A DNA stretch of 8,313 nucleotides from DHVE2 group archaeon (GTDB lineage Archaea; Thermoplasmatota; Thermoplasmata; Thermoplasmatales; Aciduliprofundaceae): the NCBI GenBank assembly GCA_015522955.1, contig WALG01000090.1, positions 1 through 8,313 of the forward strand. The letters are read 5' to 3'. The notes beneath the pieces are model-generated. The model made no database searches. It saw nothing but the letters and a program-made list of their open reading frames with translations, and was not told the DNA's origin. Position numbers and translations under genes: made by a program. This document shows positions 1 through 5,553 of this stretch, piece after piece (position 1 is the stretch's first letter; every line of letters begins with the position of its first letter).

Positions 1-190
1 ATATAAGGGGGTTATAGAGGGGGTATATGGACACCCTAATAAGGACGATTAAGCGGTGTTAAACCCCCCTAAACGGGGTAAAACAGGGTCAAACGGAGCA
101 AAATCGGGGTAATAATCGAGGATTCAGGTCGGGCAAGGTCTCTCAAGGTGAAGCACCGAGACATGGCAACAGGCCCCATCAAGTTGCGTG
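1..190. other. Left-edge non-coding region, G/C-rich and able to fold; possible ncRNA
   Basis: No open frame here is long enough to support as a gene; the best is a start-less frame at 82-225 with no recognisable similarity. The sequence is full of G- and C-runs, unlike the AT-rich gaps elsewhere in the window. Nested complementary segments are visible. GGGGGTT (7-13) can pair with AACCCCC (62-68), enclosing ACACC (31-35) with GGTGT (55-59). Further on, GTCTC (138-142) pairs with GAGAC (158-162), enclosing GGTG (147-150) and CACC (154-157) around an AAG loop, with GGGC (131-134) and GCCC (173-176) outside. T-runs follow on the plus strand at 193-197 and 203-207. This would fit a plus-strand structured RNA or a long untranslated 3' region of a gene to the left, but no known RNA family was recognised. 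Confidence 0.35.
41..120. repeat. Degenerate 10-bp periodic repeat, eight units
   Basis: Eight consecutive 10-base blocks, beginning at 41, 51, 61, 71, 81, 91, 101 and 111, each start with AA. Five of them start with AAA, and four of the middle ones read AAAC followed by a C-, G- or A/G-rich part (for example aaacggggta at 71, aaacagggtc at 81, aaacggagca at 91). The phase never slips across 80 bp. It is either a decayed 10-bp tandem repeat or a helically phased A-tract array, which could bend DNA or favour binding of archaeal histone-like proteins. The purpose is unknown. Confidence 0.55.
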
Positions 191-247
191 AATTTTTCAT
201 GCTTTTTCACCCGCATATCACTTGAAAAATTGAAAAAGTTGAAAAAC
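191..247. terminator. T-run terminator region on both strands
   Basis: On the minus strand, just past the stop of the glycosyltransferase gene (299), the sequence TTTTTCAA occurs three times in tandem (read on plus as TTGAAAAA at 222, 230 and 239). This gives three T5 runs, the usual archaeal termination signal. On the plus strand, T5 runs lie at 193-197 and 203-207. The two sides are complementary: AATTTTTCA (191-199) matches TGAAAAATT (223-231), and CTTTTTCA (202-209) matches TGAAAAAG (231-238). The arrangement suits a convergent terminator serving the minus-strand gene and whatever is transcribed from the left. Confidence 0.6.
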
Positions 248-298
248 CCAGATTGGCGGACTTTTGATCGGGGGGATGTCCAAGATTCAGGAAGAGTA

Positions 299-2275
299 TT
301 AAGACAAGATGCTCTTTTTCTTCTTCATCCATATTCCAATAACCAGCCAGTACACAATGAAATACACAGCAGCGGCGATTATAAACACATAGAAAGGAGG
401 GTTTTTCCAGAGCAAACCACCGCTCGCCCTTCTATGCAGTTGCCAGTTTATGGCAAAGAATGAGGCAATAAAACCCAGAGCGGCAAACAGGGCAAAGAAA
501 ATCAGTTTCTCATAATCTCTGTCTTTCACATATTCCAGCGAGAATCCAGAGAGTATGGCGGTGGGCGGAAGCAGGGGTAAGAAATAGCGCATATCCTCGT
601 AGGGCACATGTCCAACCCATGCAAGTTGCATGTAAATCAGAAGTGTGGGTATGCCCCAGAAAAACATGAGCCAGGTGCGGTTTCTTCGATAATCTAAGAA
701 AAATCCCAGCGGGGCTATGAACAGGGTGGGAAGAAGGATGAAGAGTTGGGGCAGGATGCGATTGAATACATTGCTCAAAGCCTCCAGCGACGGATGAAAG
801 TACTTCTCAAACATATTGCCTGTGGGAGTCTCAATCGTCGCATTGCCATTGATAAACTCGATTCTGTGGCTCATCTGGTATCCGCTGTTCAGGGGACCTC
901 CAAATAGTGCGGTGTTGTAGGATGCTAAAATTATACCCATTATAGCAAGGCCAAAAAGAAAGATGGAGAGCGAGAGCAAATCTCTTTTAAGCGAATCTCT
1001 TTTGCTCACCATTCTCACAGCGAGATATATTATGGGTGCGAAAGTTACGGTCACCGTAGAGTATCTTATCATTACTGCAAAACCGAGAGAGAGCCCGCCT
1101 GTCAATGCCAGGATGGGATTTAATATTTTATCCTCTCTTCTTTTCTGTATAGACTCCACAACCAGCATAATGCCCAGCGTGGAAAATGCCATGGTGGCGT
1201 AATCGGCCATGCCCCGGGAGAACAGCATCATTAAACCCAGGGCCGAGAGCATAAAGAGAAGCGAAGAATAAAATGCAACGTTCTCTCCGTACAATCTTTT
1301 CGCGAGAATATATGTGGCCAGGGAGCCTATGAAAAATGTGAATATGGGAACGAAATTTATCAGTCCCGCAAGCCAGAATGGAATGATGAGGTACGAGTAT
1401 CCGGGAGCCCAGCGATTGGCTAAGGCATACTCACCATCCACATAAACCACCACAGAGCCCACCGGCGGTGCTATATGGTACGTTCTTTTTATGGTAGTTA
1501 CATTGTATATCTTTCCTGGCTGTGCATGGAGATAGAAGTTTCCATCTTTGTTCGTATGGCCCAGTGGCGCGGGATTCTTTCCAAGATGTATCTCCACGCC
1601 TGAAAGGTTCTTGTTTATATAGTGGTCCACATGGATCTTGACAGTTGCATAGGTGGAGAAACTCTGGAGCGTGGCATAGGCCATGATGGGATAATCGAGA
1701 TTTGGAAAATTTGTTGCAAAATCGAAATCGATGGGTATATTACCAATATGTGCCACAGCCCGATAAAATCCCGGAGATAGCCCAATTTTCATCTCTCCAC
1801 TCTGGTTTGTAATTCCTCGCAATGCATCACCTGTTTTTTTATCCACTACATCCACAGGTATATTGGGAATGCCTTGGTTGAGGCCGTTATAAACACTCAG
1901 AGTTATGTCCCTAAATCTCGATTCCCATTTTCCGCCAGCCTGCGAGATTGTGACCTTCATAAAATATGAGTTCTTTGGCGACTCTCCAATGAAGAAACTG
2001 AAATGCTGAATCTTGTCAGGGCCAATATCCTCAAGCGGAACGTAATTTTTTCCCGTAGTATAGTAGATCCATGCCCACTGAAAATATGCGTTTTCGTCTG
2101 GAATCGTTCCGCCACTCCATATTTTTCTCTCCCATGGTGCGTTGATGTGCGAGCCAGCGGGCATATGTGGATTTGCCGCTCCTTCACCCCATGGATATGG
2201 AAATGAGAGAATATAGATTGAAGAGAAGATAAATATGAGAAGTAAGATCAAGGCACTTTTCTTTACCCTGAGCAT
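299..2275 (-). CDS. GT-C-like membrane glycosyltransferase with inserted carboxypeptidase-regulatory-like ectodomain
   Basis: A 658-residue membrane protein. An N-terminal hydrophobic helix (about 7-25) is followed by PDENAYFQWAWIYYTTGK (59-76). This resembles the DE motif (D60, E61) in the first outer loop of GT-C enzymes such as PMT and ArnT, which transfer sugars from lipid-phosphate donors on the outer membrane face. About 220 soluble residues then interrupt the fold. Two stretches (about 123-178 and 212-265) look like carboxypeptidase-regulatory/transthyretin-like beta-sandwiches, each with a TNxxG/TNKDG turn and a following PG. The GT-C body resumes at WAPGYSYLIIP (289-299), with about ten further helices, an RGMADYA loop (354-360) and an MRYFLPLLPP segment (562-571) of the kind found near the C-terminus of this fold. 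It ends in a basic KKKK tail. A role in cell-surface protein or lipid glycosylation is inferred; donor and acceptor are unknown. The ATG at 2275 is the first start after an in-frame stop. No clear Shine-Dalgarno is seen. Confidence 0.75.
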   Translation of the reverse strand: MLRVKKSALILLLIFIFSSIYILSFPYPWGEGAANPHMPAGSHINAPWERKIWSGGTIPDENAYFQWAWIYYTTGKNYVPLEDIGPDKIQHFSFFIGESPKNSYFMKVTISQAGGKWESRFRDITLSVYNGLNQGIPNIPVDVVDKKTGDALRGITNQSGEMKIGLSPGFYRAVAHIGNIPIDFDFATNFPNLDYPIMAYATLQSFSTYATVKIHVDHYINKNLSGVEIHLGKNPAPLGHTNKDGNFYLHAQPGKIYNVTTIKRTYHIAPPVGSVVVYVDGEYALANRWAPGYSYLIIPFWLAGLINFVPIFTFFIGSLATYILAKRLYGENVAFYSSLLFMLSALGLMMLFSRGMADYATMAFSTLGIMLVVESIQKRREDKILNPILALTGGLSLGFAVMIRYSTVTVTFAPIIYLAVRMVSKRDSLKRDLLSLSIFLFGLAIMGIILASYNTALFGGPLNSGYQMSHRIEFINGNATIETPTGNMFEKYFHPSLEALSNVFNRILPQLFILLPTLFIAPLGFFLDYRRNRTWLMFFWGIPTLLIYMQLAWVGHVPYEDMRYFLPLLPPTAILSGFSLEYVKDRDYEKLIFFALFAALGFIASFFAINWQLHRRASGGLLWKNPPFYVFIIAAAVYFIVYWLVIGIWMKKKKSILS

Positions 2276-2311
2276 ATCTACGCATCTGTAATTCTCTATT
2301 TCTAATTTTCT

Positions 2312-2342
2312 ACCAAAATCCGAAAACTTTTAAATTTATAAT
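2312..2342. promoter_or_regulatory. trkA promoter; TATA element possibly shared with the divergent glycosyltransferase gene
   Basis: The plus strand carries CCGAAAAC (2320-2327), a BRE-like purine stretch, followed directly by TTTTAAATTTATA (2328-2340), a strong archaeal TATA box. Its centre is about 24 bp ahead of the trkA ATG at 2357, so transcription should start at or within a few bases of that ATG, giving a leaderless mRNA. There is no Shine-Dalgarno ahead of trkA, which agrees. The element reads almost the same on the other strand (TTATAAATTTAAAA) and might also drive the minus-strand gene at 2275 with a leader of roughly 30-40 bases; that second role is weaker. Confidence 0.65.
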
Positions 2343-2356
2343 GAGAATAACCCTTT

Positions 2357-3004
2357 ATGTATATCATCGTTATAGGTGGTGGCAGAATAGGTGAGTATCT
2401 TATAAGCATGCTTGTGAATGAGGGCCATGATATTGCTTTAATTGAGAAGGACTCTGAAAGAGCCAGACACATGGCGGAAAGTTATGATATTCTGGTAATA
2501 AAGGGGGATGGCAGCGAGGCAAACTATCTTGAAGATGCAGGTATACACAAGGCGGATGTCCTCATCGCCTGCACGGGCAATGACCAGATTAACTTTGTAG
2601 CATGCCAACTTGCAAAGAGCACCTACAATGTGAAGAAGGTAATAGCGAGAACCACAAATCCCAGCAACAAAGTGCTCTACGAGAAACTGGGTGTGGATGT
2701 TGTTGTAAGTACCACAGAGGCTGCTGCCAAGGCCATATACGCGGGCATAAAGGGGTTTACTGCAGTGCTTACCTTTAGTGGAGATGTAGAACTCATATAT
2801 GCACAGATAACCGAGCGTTCTCCGGTGGTGAACAGAAAACTCAGCGAGATACATATGCCGTGGGGTAGCATAATAGCCACAATTCTGAGAAAAGGACAGA
2901 TTATAGTACCGCGAGGTGATGAATCTTTACTTGCCGGAGATGAGGTGGCAATTGTATCGAAGAAGGGTGTGGAATCCAAAGTTCGGGAGTTGATTCTGGG
3001 GTAA
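2357..3004 (+). CDS. trkA: TrkA-type K+ uptake regulator (single RCK unit: NAD-binding plus TrkA-C)
   Basis: This 215-residue cytosolic protein is the regulatory subunit of a Trk/Ktr potassium uptake system. Residues 1-130 form an RCK/TrkA-N Rossmann domain: beta strand MYIIVI, glycine motif GGGRIG (7-12), acidic E30 at the end of the second strand for the nucleotide ribose, IKGDGSE (48-54), CTGND (72-76) and ARTTNP (97-102). Residues about 137-213 form the TrkA-C domain, with the typical PRGDESLLAGDEVAIV pattern (185-200). It is half the size of the duplicated E. coli TrkA and like the one-unit versions of archaea and KtrA, which assemble as ring-shaped octamers on the membrane subunit and respond to NAD(H)/ATP. 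Its stop lies four bases ahead of trkH, so the two are surely co-transcribed and probably translationally coupled. The start is set by the TATA box about 25 bp upstream. Confidence 0.95.
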   Translation: MYIIVIGGGRIGEYLISMLVNEGHDIALIEKDSERARHMAESYDILVIKGDGSEANYLEDAGIHKADVLIACTGNDQINFVACQLAKSTYNVKKVIARTTNPSNKVLYEKLGVDVVVSTTEAAAKAIYAGIKGFTAVLTFSGDVELIYAQITERSPVVNRKLSEIHMPWGSIIATILRKGQIIVPRGDESLLAGDEVAIVSKKGVESKVRELILG

Positions 3005-3008
3005 ACCT

Positions 3009-4415
3009 ATGAACAAGACTTGGTACTTTACACTGAAGTTACTGACGTATATCTCCGTTTTCATGATTATAGATGCGATTTACGCTCTCTGGGTTGATCG
3101 TAGCGTAGTTCTTGTTTTATCCTTTCTATTTCCGGCAATATGGATCCTATTTATCTGGACCATATTTATGAACGAGAAACCTCCAGAGAAACTCACGCTC
3201 AGAGAATCTTTCAAAATCGCAGCGGTTGGATGGCTTATGATGTCATTTTTCGGCGCATTACCGTTTGTTCTCTCTGGTTACCTTAACCCCCTGGACGCAT
3301 GGTTTGAAAGTATGTCGGGATTTACGGCCACAGGACTAACGATGTTCAGCGATGTAGAGTCCCTGCCACGCAGCATTCTTCTCTGGAGATCTCTAACAGA
3401 GTGGATTGGTGGCGTGGGGGTAATAGTTCTCTTTCTATCGGTCATGTATCGTACCAGCAGGGTAGTGCAGACTCTGTACTTTGCAGAGGGACGCAGCGAT
3501 AAAACCGAGCCCACGGTCATAGGCACTGTTAGAAAAATATGGGGTATATACGTTTTTTATACGTTTTTCTTCGCTCTTATATTCTATTTCCTTGGTGCAC
3601 CCATGTTTGATGCTATCAATATCTCCATGACCGCTCTGGCCACTGGAGGATTTGCGGTGACCAATAACAGTATAGGTGCATACTCGCCCTATATTGCCAT
3701 CGCTGTTATGTTTGCCATGGTCGCTGGAGGCATATCCTTCGTTTCTCATATCAATCTATTCAAGGGAAAGGTAAAGGAGTTCTTCTCCATAGAGGTCTGG
3801 GCCATGCTGTTCATCATAGGTGTTGTGGGCAGTCTTCTCATTCTCTACAATACTGCAGTTTACAATATGGACCCGCTGACCTCTGCTCTGAGATCCGAGT
3901 TTCATCTAATATCTGCACTCACAGGCACGGGATTCAGCATAAGCAACCTGGCCAAATTTTCAGATTTTGAAAAAACTGTGCTCACAATAGCCATGATCTT
4001 CGGCGGAGCATACGGCTCCACTTCATCTGCTCTCAAACTTATACGTGTCGTAGTCCTGTTTTATGGAATATTCTGGTACATAAAAGTTCGTCTTGCCCCG
4101 AGAAGTGCCATAATTCCATTTAAGATAGGAAAGAAGGTATTTGAGCCCACCGAAGTCAGAGATGTCTCTATTTACACCACTACGTATATAGTCATGCTCC
4201 TTATAGGGGCCTTTATTCTCATGCTCTATGGTAACTCTCTTGCCAATTCCCTTTTTGAGGTGGCCAGTGCGGAGGGTAATGTGGGGCTCAGTGTGGGCAT
4301 CACCAGTGCAGCGATGCCAATAGTGGAAAAGATAATACTCATACTAGAGATGTGGGTTGGACGTCTTGAGATATTCCCCGTGCTTATTCTCCTGGTGGAT
4401 ATATTCAAGAAATAG
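3009..4415 (+). CDS. trkH: TrkH/KtrB-family potassium transporter membrane subunit
   Basis: A 468-residue integral membrane protein of the superfamily of K+ transporters, close to the 480-odd residues of bacterial TrkH. The fold has four membrane-pore-membrane repeats, and all four selectivity-filter loops are visible: SGFTATGLT (103-111), ALATGGFAV (209-217), LTGTGFSIS (304-312) and EGNVGLSVG (422-430). Each keeps its key glycine. The segment GGAYGSTSSALKLIR (332-346) corresponds to the gating-loop and positively charged region that in bacterial relatives reads more like GSTGGGIK; here SSA replaces the glycine string. It brings K+ into the cell through the membrane, gated by the TrkA ring encoded just upstream. 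The ATG at 3009 follows the trkA stop by four bases, with no good Shine-Dalgarno, which points to coupled translation. Confidence 0.95.
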   Translation: MNKTWYFTLKLLTYISVFMIIDAIYALWVDRSVVLVLSFLFPAIWILFIWTIFMNEKPPEKLTLRESFKIAAVGWLMMSFFGALPFVLSGYLNPLDAWFESMSGFTATGLTMFSDVESLPRSILLWRSLTEWIGGVGVIVLFLSVMYRTSRVVQTLYFAEGRSDKTEPTVIGTVRKIWGIYVFYTFFFALIFYFLGAPMFDAINISMTALATGGFAVTNNSIGAYSPYIAIAVMFAMVAGGISFVSHINLFKGKVKEFFSIEVWAMLFIIGVVGSLLILYNTAVYNMDPLTSALRSEFHLISALTGTGFSISNLAKFSDFEKTVLTIAMIFGGAYGSTSSALKLIRVVVLFYGIFWYIKVRLAPRSAIIPFKIGKKVFEPTEVRDVSIYTTTYIVMLLIGAFILMLYGNSLANSLFEVASAEGNVGLSVGITSAAMPIVEKIILILEMWVGRLEIFPVLILLVDIFKK

Positions 4416-4416
4416 T

Positions 4417-4476
4417 ATCCCCCGACAGTAACAGCACCTCTCATTTCTCAAGGTGCCTGACCCGTTGCCGGGGGAT
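4417..4476. ncRNA. Hairpin with internal loop, first part of a candidate structured RNA
   Basis: ATCCCCCG (4417-4424) is perfectly complementary to CGGGGGAT (4469-4476). Inside it GCACCT (4434-4439) pairs with AGGTGC (4451-4456) around an 11-base loop. The two stems are separated by an internal loop of 9 bases on the left and 12 on the right. A stem, a large internal pocket and a second stem are the general outline of an archaeal H/ACA guide, but no clear ACA box or kink-turn was found, so no family is assigned. It begins two bases after the trkH stop, so it could also act as a 3' stabiliser of the trkAH message. The strand is uncertain. Confidence 0.45.
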
Positions 4477-4480
4477 TATA

Positions 4481-4548
4481 GGGCATCTTCTGGCCCTACC
4501 ATCATGGTGCGATGACACATCGCTCTCCGGAGGGGGCCCAGAATGCCC
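4481..4548. ncRNA. Long bulged stem enclosing small hairpins, second part of candidate structured RNA
   Basis: GGGCAT (4481-4486), TCTGG (4489-4493) and CCC (4494-4496) pair with ATGCCC (4543-4548), CCAGA (4538-4542) and GGG (4534-4536), giving 14 base pairs with a two-base and a one-base bulge. Inside the stem, packed end to end, lie ACCA-TCA-TGGT (4498-4508), GCGATG-ACA-CATCGC (4509-4523) and the palindrome CTCCGGAG (4525-4532). This resembles a junction with short arms and is far denser in complementarity than ordinary spacer. It does not match tRNA (no T-arm TTC motif) or any riboswitch I recognise. On the minus strand, CAAAAATTTTATC (4576-4588) could serve as a TATA element placing a start near 4555. 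On the plus strand it would be part of the trkAH transcript. Confidence 0.45.
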
Positions 4549-4575
4549 ATGAATGGTATAGCGGGCCTGAGAGAT

Positions 4576-4606
4576 AAAATTTTTGATGGTTGTGATGGCA
4601 GAAAAA
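4576..4606. terminator. Convergent T-run terminators for trkAH and the HTH/queH transcript
   Basis: A plus-strand T5 run at 4580-4584 lies downstream of trkH and the hairpin cluster. A minus-strand T5 run (read as A5 on plus, 4602-4606) lies about 28 bases past the stop of the HTH/Zn-ribbon gene at 4634. These are the only T5 runs in the gap and are placed as expected for two convergent archaeal transcripts. Confidence 0.5.
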
Positions 4607-4633
4607 TTACAGAACAGCGTTAGAGCAATCACA

Positions 4634-5023
4634 TCATTGTAGCATGAACATAGGCTCTTCAATCCATGTGCTCTTGCATCTGGGACATTTCTTTGGTATC
4701 TTAATCTCAGCCTTGAAAACGTATCCACATTTTCTGCATCTTGCAGGACTTACAAGCAATTTTCCATATTTGCGGGATCTGGATATATGCCTTAAATCTT
4801 CCAGAACTTCATTCACGGGCATCTCCAAGAGGCGTGATATCTCGGACGCTCGCATGGGCCTATCTTTTATGAGTGCGGCAATTCTTTCTCGTCGAGTAAT
4901 CCATCTCTCCTCTTTATTTTTCAGGGTTCTCCCTCCAGTATCTGTCCGCCTCGCTGTATATGCATCCACAGTAGCCCTGGCGATATATCCCCGCTTTTCT
5001 TGCCATATCTTCAGCCTCATCAA
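4634..5023 (-). CDS. Winged-helix HTH protein fused to a zinc ribbon (COG3357-like regulator)
   Basis: The recognisable protein begins near residue 42 of this frame. TRRERIAALIKDRPMRASEI starts a small winged-helix DNA-binding domain (about 43-90). A C-terminal zinc ribbon follows, with C96-x2-C99 and C113-x2-C116 as metal ligands and the ending WIEEPMF (120-126). This matches the archaeal family of predicted transcriptional regulators combining an HTH and a Zn ribbon, usually about 90-100 residues. Targets are unknown. The given start is the first ATG of the open frame and is doubtful: it makes a 110-base overlap with queH and adds about 40 residues not expected in the family. A GTG at 4969 is another choice. 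There is no ATG, GTG or TTG where the family normally begins. An ATG at 4904-4902, nine bases after the queH stop with GAGGAG just ahead, lies one base out of frame. It probably shares a transcript with queH. Confidence 0.8.
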   Translation of the reverse strand: MMRLKIWQEKRGYIARATVDAYTARRTDTGGRTLKNKEERWITRRERIAALIKDRPMRASEISRLLEMPVNEVLEDLRHISRSRKYGKLLVSPARCRKCGYVFKAEIKIPKKCPRCKSTWIEEPMFMLQ

Positions 5024-5480
5024 ACCATTCTCTCATATCTATATAGTAAAACGGCACTCCAATCTTTTGAGATATAATTTGCCCGATTTCCCTGATAATC
5101 TCGTGTTTCTGATAGGGAGCCAGGAGAAGTGTGGTGGTAAAGGCATCGTAACCCATCTCTCTGGCTTTCAATGCCGTTTTGTACAATCGGTCAGCATAGC
5201 AGTATCTGCACCGCAGTACGTTATTTTGCATACTCAGTTGGGAGGTGATGTGAAGCCATTTTTCTAAAGGATAGGAAAGGTCATAGATAACCTCCGCATT
5301 TATTCTTGAGGTATATTCGCGAAATGCCCTTAACCTTCTCAGATACTCACGATATGGCTGTATATTGGGATTGTACCAGAACACGGTTACATGATGCTCA
5401 TGGCTTAAATGTTTATAGGGCGCAGTCAGACACGGAGCGCAGCATGCGTGTAAAAATAGTTGCATAATCTGTTCATGCAT
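4914..5480 (-). CDS. queH: QueH-family (DUF208/COG1636) protein, epoxyqueuosine reductase-like
   Basis: The 188 residues cover the whole DUF208 family. They include the N-terminal LHACCAPC (10-17), YNPNIQPYREYLRRL (36-50), CRYC (91-94), the segment DAFTTTLLLAPYQKHE (112-127), and YRQGYCGCIYSE (166-177). Seven conserved-type cysteines are present (13, 14, 17, 91, 94, 171, 173), as expected for the iron-sulphur and metal site. Bacterial QueH reduces epoxyqueuosine to queuosine in tRNA, replacing QueG. In archaea, which make archaeosine instead, the role of such homologues is unclear, so the name gives the family and the substrate is uncertain. Translation could start at this ATG or at the sixth residue (ATG at 5465), which gives the more usual short N-terminus. 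It is the first gene of a probable two-gene transcript with the HTH/Zn-ribbon gene downstream. Confidence 0.88.
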   Translation of the reverse strand: MHEQIMQLFLHACCAPCLTAPYKHLSHEHHVTVFWYNPNIQPYREYLRRLRAFREYTSRINAEVIYDLSYPLEKWLHITSQLSMQNNVLRCRYCYADRLYKTALKAREMGYDAFTTTLLLAPYQKHEIIREIGQIISQKIGVPFYYIDMREWFDEAEDMARKAGIYRQGYCGCIYSEADRYWRENPEK

Positions 5481-5484
5481 TGAT

Positions 5485-5530
5485 TTGATAAATATTTGAT
5501 TGCATACTTAAAAACGAAAATTTTAATATT
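5485..5530. promoter_or_regulatory. Divergent promoters for queH (-) and the surface-protein gene (+)
   Basis: For the plus-strand gene, CGAAAA (5515-5520) followed by TTTTAATATT (5521-5530) is a BRE-TATA pair centred about 29 bp ahead of the ATG at 5554, giving at most a few bases of leader. For the minus strand, TTTTTAAGTATG (read from about 5515 down to 5504) lies about 28 bp ahead of the queH ATG at 5480. A second AT-rich box, AAATATTTATC (5487-5497), lies about 27 bp ahead of the alternative ATG at 5465. The gap is only 73 bp and the two promoters nearly abut, so regulation of one could affect the other. Confidence 0.55.
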
Positions 5531-5553
5531 TCACGAAATAATTAACAGCCTAT

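Noticed and set aside
82..225. Start-less open frame at the left edge, ending MATGPIKLREFFMLFHPHIT
   Set aside because: It looks protein-like near the end but no family was recognised, it has no promoter or convincing upstream start, and it lies in repeat- and hairpin-rich sequence; too short to support.
188..463. Plus-strand open frame of 91 residues
   Set aside because: It covers the terminator region and runs antisense into the 3' end of the glycosyltransferase gene; low-complexity start and no family resemblance.
141..4455. Shared 10-mer TCTCAAGGTG at 141-150 and 4446-4455 in the two fold-rich regions
   Set aside because: Shared 10-mers are expected by chance in a window this size, and the two copies take part in different pairings.
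4505..4535. Resemblance to a fluoride riboswitch (GATGACAC)
   Set aside because: The match is just the GCGATG-ACA-CATCGC hairpin; the other conserved parts and a downstream gene to regulate are missing.
4481..4552. Possible tRNA (about 72 bases, closing stem GGGCAT/ATGCCC)
   Set aside because: No T-arm TTC motif, no D-arm or anticodon arm geometry; the inner palindromes do not form a cloverleaf with the right arm lengths.
4644..5267. Plus-strand open frame of 207 residues
   Set aside because: It is antisense to the HTH/Zn-ribbon and queH genes, whose conserved motifs are clear; a shadow frame.
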